51,476 nucleotides of DNA from Chlorobiaceae bacterium. Its GTDB lineage: Bacteria > Bacteroidota > Chlorobiia > Chlorobiales > Chlorobiaceae. Location: assembly GCA_013335405.1 (NCBI GenBank), contig JAAXVR010000015.1, forward strand, positions 9,724 through 61,199. Direction: 5' to 3'. This document shows positions 45,720 through 51,476 of the stretch, piece after piece (within the stretch, counting starts at the first letter, position 1; each line of letters begins with the position of its first letter). Position numbers and translations under genes: made by a program. The notes under the pieces were generated by a model. That model did no database searches. It worked only from the letters and a program-made list of their open reading frames with translations, and had not been told where the DNA came from.

Positions 45720-45738
45720 TACTTTATATTTTAAAGTA
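45720..45738. promoter_or_regulatory. AT-rich inverted repeat upstream of the small membrane protein
   Basis: TACTTTA-TATTT-TAAAGTA, perfect 7-bp arms, in a strongly AT-rich stretch (45710-45780), with a run of nine T residues just before it. It lies 62 bp upstream of the 45801 start. It could be an operator or part of a promoter. Confidence 0.3.
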
Positions 45739-45800
45739 ATTTAACAAAAGAAAATATAGATTCTTTAATAAATCATTAACGCTCTGTGAATCGGAGACCT

Positions 45801-46013
45801 ATGTTCAGATTCGGCTTACATGAATTGGTCGTGTTGTTCTACCTCCTCGGTGCTTATTTCTTGCCTTTCATCGTTGCTGCCGCAGGTTCTCATCCTCATA
45901 AACAGGCAATATTCGTCCTGAACCTGTTCGCCGGATGGACGTTTATTGGATGGTTGGGCGCTTTTATGTGGGCCCTGATAATTCGGCGGGCTCCTTCAAC
46001 AGAGATGGAGTGA
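45801..46013 (+). CDS. Superinfection immunity-like small membrane protein
   Basis: 70 aa with two transmembrane segments (about 5-26 and 37-60). The central FVLNLFAGWTFIGWLGAFMW matches the family named after phage T4 Imm (NxxxGWTxxGWxxAxxWA pattern), which is common on bacterial chromosomes. T4 Imm blocks DNA entry by later phages; chromosomal members have no proven role. The ATG at 45801 has a GGAG site 4 bp upstream; an in-frame GTG at 45786 is less likely. It stands alone, and 226 bp separate it from the efflux operon. Confidence 0.75.
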   Translation: MFRFGLHELVVLFYLLGAYFLPFIVAAAGSHPHKQAIFVLNLFAGWTFIGWLGAFMWALIIRRAPSTEME

Positions 46014-46239
46014 ATTTGGTAATGCAAGCATGCGGAGGAAATGGCGGAGAATTAACCTCAGGCAACAATGTTCATCGGAATTGGGGGGCTACCTGCTGCA
46101 AAATTCAGCCGTTTTCGGGGATTCCGGCGACCGGAACAGCGTTTCCGGATTATGGGATGGAAAAAAAGCAAAAACCGGAGCCTGAATTACACTGTTTTAT
46201 TCACCGTTCGCAAAGAACCGGAAACGGGTCGCGGTCTTT
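46014..46239. other. Gap upstream of the efflux operon
   Basis: 226 bp with no convincing gene. An inverted repeat TTCCGG-CGA-CCGGAA lies at 46122-46136. Short open frames here overlap the tolC-like gene in other frames and lack protein character. Confidence 0.3.
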
Positions 46240-47532
46240 ATGAGAAATACTTTGAGAGCATCATTGAGGAGAGCAGGAATCTATACAGTTCCTCTGTTAC
46301 TGAACCTCTTCTTTTTTATTTCGCTGCAAGCAACAGAGACCCTTACATGGCAACAGTGTCTCGATGAAGCGAAAAAGGCCCATCCGGACTTGTATTCAGC
46401 GCTTGCATCCATTCAGCAATCGGAGGCTGACAAACGCATAACCAGAGGCGCTCTTCTGCCTCGCCTCACCTCCAGTCTCAGTGCTCAGGAGAGCGGATCC
46501 ACGGAAAAAGGGGGCAGCTCTGCCCCGGTGTATTCCTATTCGCTTTCCGCACAGCAGCTCCTCTTCGACGGCCATAAAACGTCGAACATGATTTCCAGCA
46601 ATGAAGAGGCCGTCAAGGCTGCCAGGCAGAACTATATTGCTGTCTCCGGAGATGTTCGTTACGCGCTTCGTGCGGCATTCACGGAACTGCTCAAGGCACA
46701 GGACCTTCTTGGCCTTACCAGGGAGATAGCAGACAGAAGGCGAATGAATGTCAGGCTGATCAACCTTCGCTACAATGGCGGCAGGGAGCATGTCGGGTCG
46801 CTCGGGCAGGCTCGGGCAGATCTTGCTGAGGCGGAATTTGAAGTCTCCCGGGCCCAGCGCGGTCTTGTTCTGGCCCGGTCGAAACTTGCTTCGGCGCTCG
46901 GGCGCGATGCCCATACGCCCTTGAGTGTTCGGGGCACCTACAGTACCGCCCGGATGCCGCCCGGAATACCTTCCTTTGAACTGCTTGCAAAAAACAATCC
47001 TCTGTTTCAACAGCTCGATCTGCAGCGCAAAGCTGCTCGTTACGATCTCAAGGCAGCCAGAAGCGACTGTGTGCCGGAACTCTATCTGACCTCTTCAATC
47101 GGAAGAGGGGCTGTTGACAGGGTACCGTTCGACGCACTCGACTGGAATGCCGGGGTGACCCTCAGTGTTCCAATCTACGAAGGAGGGATCGGTCGGGCTA
47201 AAGTATCGCGGGCCATTGCGGTTGTCAGCCAGAGAAACGCCGAAGAAAAGAGCGGATATCTTCGGATTCTTGATACCCTTGAAGAGAAGTGGAAAAATTT
47301 TCTGGATGCATTCCAGATGGTGAGCGTCAGGAAAAAAAATCTTGCAGCTGCGATTGAACGTTCGACAATCGCCAATGCACAGTATTCGAACGGGCTTGTT
47401 TCGTTCAATGAATGGGTGATTATCGAAAACAACCTTGTCAGCGCAAAAAAGGATTTTCTCAATGCCGAGGCTGATCTGCTGATTGCCGAGGCACAATGGA
47501 TACAGGCAAAAGGAGAATGGCTCGATGGATAA
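46240..47532 (+). CDS. TolC-family outer-membrane efflux protein
   Basis: 430 aa with an N-terminal signal segment (Arg-rich start, hydrophobic core at about 14-30). The mature part starts ETLTWQQCLDEAKKAHPDLY, the usual OEP opening, and shows the two internal repeats of long helices and short strands (LLPRLTSSLSAQESG, YSYSLSAQQLLFDGHK; then VPELYLTSSIG, VTLSVPIYEGG). It forms the outer-membrane duct of a tripartite pump. It overlaps the adaptor gene by 8 bp. Confidence 0.9.
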   Translation: MRNTLRASLRRAGIYTVPLLLNLFFFISLQATETLTWQQCLDEAKKAHPDLYSALASIQQSEADKRITRGALLPRLTSSLSAQESGSTEKGGSSAPVYSYSLSAQQLLFDGHKTSNMISSNEEAVKAARQNYIAVSGDVRYALRAAFTELLKAQDLLGLTREIADRRRMNVRLINLRYNGGREHVGSLGQARADLAEAEFEVSRAQRGLVLARSKLASALGRDAHTPLSVRGTYSTARMPPGIPSFELLAKNNPLFQQLDLQRKAARYDLKAARSDCVPELYLTSSIGRGAVDRVPFDALDWNAGVTLSVPIYEGGIGRAKVSRAIAVVSQRNAEEKSGYLRILDTLEEKWKNFLDAFQMVSVRKKNLAAAIERSTIANAQYSNGLVSFNEWVIIENNLVSAKKDFLNAEADLLIAEAQWIQAKGEWLDG

Positions 47533-48496
47533 GAGGAATAAACTGCTGATATGGGGTATTGCAATAGTCGTGACGGCATGCGGAGTCGGAGGGTTCTTGT
47601 ACCTGAAGAGTACCCGTGCGCCAGAGCAGCGGTACACGGAAATCCGTCCGTCAAGAGGCCGTATAAGTTCATCCGTCTCGACGACCGGAGCCGTGGAACC
47701 CCGGAACCGTCTGAAAATAAAGTCCGCCGTCGGAGGCAGGATTGAGGAAATACGTGTCGGGGAAGGGGAGCTTGTCACGAAAGGACAGATTCTTGCCCTC
47801 CTCAGCTCTACCGAACGTGCTGCACTGCTCGACGCCGCGAAACTGCAGGGAAAGAGTGAACAGGCCTACTGGCAGAACGTCTACAAGGAGACTGCGGTGA
47901 TTTCACCCATGACGGGCCAGGTGATCGTGCGAAGCATCGATCCCGGCCAGACCGTGACGACAAGCGATTCGCTTTTCGTATTGTCCGACCGTCTGATTGT
48001 CAAGGCATACGTCGATGAAACCGATATCGGACGGGTGAAACTGGGCCAGACGGCCCGGATCGGTCTTGATGCCTATCCGGATATCAGGGTGAACGGTATT
48101 GTCGCCCATATTTACTATGAGTCACACCTCCAGAACAACGTCAATATCTACTATGTCGATGTAATACCGGAGCGGGTTCCCGATGTGTTCCGTTCAGGCA
48201 TGAGCGCCAATATCGATATCATTGTCGAGCAAAAGGAGAATGCCCTTCTTCTTCCGCTCAATGCCGTTCAGAGCCGGAACGGAGCTGCGGTTGTCATGCA
48301 GAAAAGGGGTGACTCACAGCAGGAGGTAAGCTATAAACCGGTCAGGACCGGCATGCAGGATGCCTCCAACATCGAAATTCTTGATGGGCTGACGGTTAAC
48401 TCGGTCGTGCTGCTTGCCGATACGACATTCGTGCTTCCGGGCAAAAAGGGTGGTTCGAACCCCTTTATGCCCCAGAGAAACAGGTCGAAAAAATGA
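47525..48496 (+). CDS. Periplasmic adaptor (membrane fusion) protein, MacA-like
   Basis: 323 aa from [10 protein letters not shown]. One N-terminal membrane anchor (about 7-28). Lipoyl-like halves ([20 protein letters not shown] and [20 protein letters not shown]) flank only about 30 residues, so the coiled-coil hairpin is very short. Beta-barrel and membrane-proximal domains follow ([20 protein letters not shown], then [13 protein letters not shown]). The end is Lys/Arg-rich. It links the TolC-like duct with the MacB-like transporter, and its stop overlaps the next start by 4 bp (ATGA). Confidence 0.88.
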   Translation: MDKRNKLLIWGIAIVVTACGVGGFLYLKSTRAPEQRYTEIRPSRGRISSSVSTTGAVEPRNRLKIKSAVGGRIEEIRVGEGELVTKGQILALLSSTERAALLDAAKLQGKSEQAYWQNVYKETAVISPMTGQVIVRSIDPGQTVTTSDSLFVLSDRLIVKAYVDETDIGRVKLGQTARIGLDAYPDIRVNGIVAHIYYESHLQNNVNIYYVDVIPERVPDVFRSGMSANIDIIVEQKENALLLPLNAVQSRNGAAVVMQKRGDSQQEVSYKPVRTGMQDASNIEILDGLTVNSVVLLADTTFVLPGKKGGSNPFMPQRNRSKK

Positions 48497-50472
48497 GACC
48501 CATGCTTGAACTTCAGGATGTCCACCGGACATACCGGATAGGTGAAAGCACGGTGCAGGCGTTGCGAGGTGTTTCCGTCTGTATCGAACAGGGCGAGTTC
48601 GTTGCGATCATGGGCGCTTCCGGATCAGGCAAATCCTCTCTGCTTCAGATACTCGGTCTTCTTGACAATCCCGACAAGGGGGAGTACCTGCTGTTCGGCA
48701 GGAACGTCAACACGCTCTCCGAGGATGAACAGTCGGGCCTTCGCAACAACCTGGCAGGCTTTGTTTTTCAGCAGTTTCATCTGCTCAAGCGGATGAGCAT
48801 CGTAGAAAATGTCCGTCTTCCCCATATTTACAGCGGCCTGAAAGGAGATTTTCGCAAAGAGGCCATAGCATGCCTTGCCCTTGTGGGTCTTGAACAGCGG
48901 ATCGATCACACGCCGAACCAGCTGTCGGGGGGCGAGCAGCAGCGGGTGGCTATTGCCAGGGCTCTGATCCGCAATCCCCTGATCATTTTTGCCGATGAGC
49001 CGACAGGAAACCTCGATACGAAAAATTCCATCGAGATCATGAAGATTCTCAAAGGTCTCAACGATCAGGGAAAGACGGTTATCATGGTAACCCATGAAAA
49101 TGATATCGCCGCATTTGCCGGAAGGGTGATTACGATGCGGGATGGCGTCATTATAAACGATGACCTCAGGGGAAACGTTAAACCGGCAGGGGAAAAAATC
49201 CTGGAAGAGAGCGGTTTTGACCTTCATGCTGCCGGTCAGGGCAGCTCCATATTGCTGAACGGCAGGTTTGTCGGGTTTATGGCACAGGCATTCCAGTCCA
49301 TTCTTGCCAACAAGATGCGCTCTTTTCTCTCGGTTCTCGGTATTCTTGTAGGGGTTGCATCGGTGATTGCCATGATGGCGCTCGGTGAGGGCGCAAAAGG
49401 TGCGATGCAGGAACAGTTGAAATCCATGGGTTCGAACCTGCTCTCGATCAGAGGGGGGTCGGCCTCATTTCATGGTGCTGCCCAGGGGTCCGGTGCCGTT
49501 GCGCGTTTTACCTTTTCTGATGTCGATGATATCGCTTCACTCCGGACGCTCGTGAAAAATGCATCGGGTGTGGTAACCGGAAATGCCCGTATAGTTTACG
49601 GCAATAACAACTGGAGTTCGAGTCTTACCGGAACCGGTTATGACTACGGAGTCATGCGTTCGGCTGTGCCGGTATTGGGCAGGTGGTTTACCCTCGGGGA
49701 GATCGAGCGGCGGGAAAAAGTAGCCATCATCGGCGTCACGGTTGTCAAGGAGCTTTTCGGTGGCAGCAACCCTCTCGGCAAGACCGTGAAGATCAACAGG
49801 ATAAATTTTCAGGTTATCGGTATCGCTCCCGCAAAAGGTTTTTCCGGACCGCAAGACGAGGATGACGTGGTGATCATTCCGGCAACCACCGCCATGTATC
49901 GTGTGCTCGGCAAGGATTATCTGAGCGGGATTTTTGTCGAAGTCACCTCTCAGGCCCTCATTGAAAAGGCAAAATCCGAGATCGCCGCCCTTATCATCAA
50001 AAAGCACCGGCTCAAAGAAAACGATGAATCGTTCAACATCAGGGATATGACCGAAATGCAGAAGATGCTCAGCAGCACGACGCAGACAATGAGCCTTCTG
50101 CTGGGTTCCATCGCAGCCATCTCGCTTCTTGTGGGCGGCATCGGCATCATGAATATCATGCTGGTATCCGTTACTGAACGTACCCGTGAGATCGGCCTGC
50201 GAAAGGCCATAGGAGCAAGAAAAAACGATATCATGATGCAGTTTCTGGTTGAATCTGTAGGGCTCACCGTCTGCGGAGGATTTATCGGGGTCCTTGCCGG
50301 GATCGGAATTTCTCTTGTTCTCTCCTTCTTTGCCGGGTGGGCAGTTAAAACATCCCTTCTCTCGGTCGTTCTGGCGGCTGCATTTTCAGCACTTATCGGC
50401 ATGTTTTTCGGCCTGTGGCCAGCCAGAAAAGCCGCGGAACTCAAACCGCTGGAAGCGCTTCGGTACGAATAG
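48493..50472 (+). CDS. MacB-type ABC transporter (fused ATPase and permease)
   Basis: 659 aa. ATPase (about 1-230): Walker [12 protein letters not shown]-loop [11 protein letters not shown], signature [15 protein letters not shown], Walker [14 protein letters not shown]-loop [10 protein letters not shown]. Then a linker, one transmembrane helix (about 275-300: [20 protein letters not shown]), a large periplasmic domain (about 305-530) and three C-terminal helices with the FtsX-like [20 protein letters not shown]. This is the full MacB architecture. With the MacA-like and TolC-like genes it forms a tripartite exporter for an antibiotic, toxin or lipid-like substrate. Confidence 0.93.
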   Translation: MRPMLELQDVHRTYRIGESTVQALRGVSVCIEQGEFVAIMGASGSGKSSLLQILGLLDNPDKGEYLLFGRNVNTLSEDEQSGLRNNLAGFVFQQFHLLKRMSIVENVRLPHIYSGLKGDFRKEAIACLALVGLEQRIDHTPNQLSGGEQQRVAIARALIRNPLIIFADEPTGNLDTKNSIEIMKILKGLNDQGKTVIMVTHENDIAAFAGRVITMRDGVIINDDLRGNVKPAGEKILEESGFDLHAAGQGSSILLNGRFVGFMAQAFQSILANKMRSFLSVLGILVGVASVIAMMALGEGAKGAMQEQLKSMGSNLLSIRGGSASFHGAAQGSGAVARFTFSDVDDIASLRTLVKNASGVVTGNARIVYGNNNWSSSLTGTGYDYGVMRSAVPVLGRWFTLGEIERREKVAIIGVTVVKELFGGSNPLGKTVKINRINFQVIGIAPAKGFSGPQDEDDVVIIPATTAMYRVLGKDYLSGIFVEVTSQALIEKAKSEIAALIIKKHRLKENDESFNIRDMTEMQKMLSSTTQTMSLLLGSIAAISLLVGGIGIMNIMLVSVTERTREIGLRKAIGARKNDIMMQFLVESVGLTVCGGFIGVLAGIGISLVLSFFAGWAVKTSLLSVVLAAAFSALIGMFFGLWPARKAAELKPLEALRYE

Positions 50473-50540
50473 AAATGCAGGAATAAGAGTAAGAAAGAAA
50501 AAAAAGCATTGTACAGGTTAAACTCAACAGGATGTGTGTT

Positions 50541-50741
50541 ATGAAATGGACAGGTCTGTATCTTTTCGGCTATGTGGTTTTGATGGGTGGTATTATTGCC
50601 GGGCTGTGGCAATCGGGTATTCTGCAGAACATCAGTACGGTATGGATTGCAATCGGAGTCGTTATCGCGATCGGTATCGGGATCATGCTTGCAGTATCAA
50701 AAAGCGGCGTCAAAGAAAATATTGAAATCGATAAAAAATGA
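50541..50741 (+). CDS. Small two-helix membrane protein
   Basis: 66 aa from MKWTGLYL (AGG ribosome-binding site 10 bp upstream; an ATG at 50532 is also in frame). Two transmembrane segments (about 4-22 and 30-52) and a Lys-rich tail. It follows the MacB gene by 68 bp on the same strand and could be an accessory of the pump or independent. I do not recognise the family. Confidence 0.55.
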   Translation: MKWTGLYLFGYVVLMGGIIAGLWQSGILQNISTVWIAIGVVIAIGIGIMLAVSKSGVKENIEIDKK

Positions 50742-50851
50742 TGTGATCAATCTTCTGCAGGAAAGGCCGCACTGAATTGAGCGGAATCTGTTCTCATGGA
50801 GCCGGGGAGTCGGTTTGCCCGATTCTTGAAGGACGCAGCCTGACAACTCAA

Positions 50852-51476
50852 TCATCGATCCTTCAGCATGTAATTAACAGCATTCGCTCTCACGCCGAGC
50901 CGCTTTGCCGTTTCGGCCAGCGGGAGGCCGTACTCGAACACCGATTTCCTGGCAAGCTTTTTGCGCAGTTTCGGGAGCATTCCTATCCTGCTGCCGGACT
51001 GGAGAAACGCAAGGGTTACTCCTTCAGCTTCGCAAAGCCGAACGATTTCCTCATCCAGCTTCCGCAAACGGTCGGTCAATGGCAAAAGCGCATCCGCACG
51101 CTCTTCTGCCTCTTTCAGCACTTCCCTGACAAAGTCGCCGCCACCGAGAATCCTTTCGTCACCGAGCGCCTTTTCACCTCTTTTCCGCATGGTTTGAACG
51201 TTCGTCCATCCGCCTTGCGAACGCACCAGCCCGCCGCCAGACAGCTCCTGTTCACGGTCGATCCCAAGTTCTGATTGGAGAAAAAAGAGATAGGCCTTTC
51301 TTGCCGCACCCTCCGTTCTTCCGAAAAACTGCAGCACGTAATCCCTGTCCAGCCATTCATAATGAAGCTTGTTCATCAGCACCGCATGCCCGCTCCAGGG
51401 ATAGACTGCAAGCTGTTCAAACGATTCGACCAGTCCTGCCCGCAACGGATTGAGATGGATGTAAGCCACAAGCTTG
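50852..51476 (-). CDS. REP-associated tyrosine transposase-like protein, 5' end outside window
   Basis: The frame is open to the window edge; what is seen is the C-terminal 205 or more residues. It starts with the block YIHLNPLRAGLV, the hallmark after the tyrosine in the Y1 transposase (IS200/RAYT-like) fold; the His-x-His motif would be upstream. Next come YPWSGHAVLM, GDERILGGGDFVREVLKEAE and a C-terminal helix-turn-helix-like end (GLPLAETAKRLGVRANAVNYML) typical of the single-copy chromosomal branch. These enzymes act on short palindromic repeats. Confidence 0.8.
   Translation of the reverse strand, partial: KLVAYIHLNPLRAGLVESFEQLAVYPWSGHAVLMNKLHYEWLDRDYVLQFFGRTEGAARKAYLFFLQSELGIDREQELSGGGLVRSQGGWTNVQTMRKRGEKALGDERILGGGDFVREVLKEAEERADALLPLTDRLRKLDEEIVRLCEAEGVTLAFLQSGSRIGMLPKLRKKLARKSVFEYGLPLAETAKRLGVRANAVNYMLKDR

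Noticed and set aside
46068-46367. 99-aa frame before and across the tolC-like gene start
   Set aside because: It overlaps a convincing signal peptide in another frame and has no recognisable features.
1-51476. CRISPR array
   Set aside because: No regularly spaced direct repeats were seen anywhere in the window.

Overview
The window looks like a chromosomal segment of a green sulfur bacterium (Chlorobiaceae, Chlorobium/Prosthecochloris-like). This is inferred from gene content and was not tested by any search. The pointers are a plant/cyanobacterial-type (CrtP/CrtQ) carotene desaturase, a MenI-like hotdog thioesterase, a B12-binding radical SAM protein of the class that includes bacteriochlorophyll side-chain methyltransferases, and a methylmalonyl-CoA module that would feed a reductive TCA cycle. 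Housekeeping genes (recR, ybaB, rsmA, tmk, queA, ispD, four tRNAs) show it is core chromosome with accessory patches.

Layout. 1-8.2 kb: loosely packed accessory genes, mostly minus strand: a BASS/ACR3-like transporter with a small conserved partner, a GyrI-domain remnant, a CPBP membrane protease, a DUF2934 protein, a secreted protein, a fatty acid hydroxylase, a rhodanese, a DEDDh exonuclease and an MBL-fold hydrolase. 8.2-13.0 kb: a four-gene minus-strand chaperone-usher operon (two exported subunits, PapD-like chaperone, 906-aa usher). A CI/LexA-like (S24) regulator reads away from it across a 467-bp intergenic region. 14.3-18.3 kb: tRNA-Arg and tRNA-Pro, carotene desaturase, recR, ybaB and a stand-alone C-terminal transketolase half. 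18.3-28.5 kb: rsmA, then a six-gene plus-strand propionate operon: propionyl-CoA synthetase, methylmalonyl-CoA epimerase, an AccA-AccD fused carboxyltransferase, both methylmalonyl-CoA mutase subunits and the MeaB GTPase. 28.5-34.6 kb: universal stress protein, slipin, YugP-type metallopeptidase, amino acid permease, SDR, alpha/beta hydrolase, thymidylate kinase. 34.7-39.2 kb: a trehalose-type module made of a trehalose-6-phosphate-phosphatase-like HAD protein and a 1052-aa beta-phosphoglucomutase/GH65 phosphorylase fusion. 39.3-44.9 kb: queA, ispD, tRNA-Met, tRNA-Gly, thioesterase, radical SAM, SLC13-type carrier. 45-51.5 kb: a small ECF-sigma-like protein, a superinfection-immunity-like membrane protein, a TolC/MacA/MacB-type efflux operon, a small membrane protein, and a REP-associated-type transposase cut by the window end.

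How the genes work together. The propionate operon gives a nearly complete route propionate -> propionyl-CoA -> methylmalonyl-CoA -> succinyl-CoA; only a biotin carboxylase and a biotin carrier are missing and must come from elsewhere. The trehalose module could convert trehalose to glucose plus beta-glucose-1-phosphate and then glucose-6-phosphate, or run in reverse. The chaperone-usher operon should build a surface fibre, and the S24 protein is a candidate regulator. Two copies of a structured intergenic repeat (8.1 and 16.1 kb) and the transposase at the right edge suggest a dispersed-repeat system. The least ordinary items are the divergent chaperone-usher system with its S24 neighbour, the AccA-AccD fusion, and the split trehalose module.
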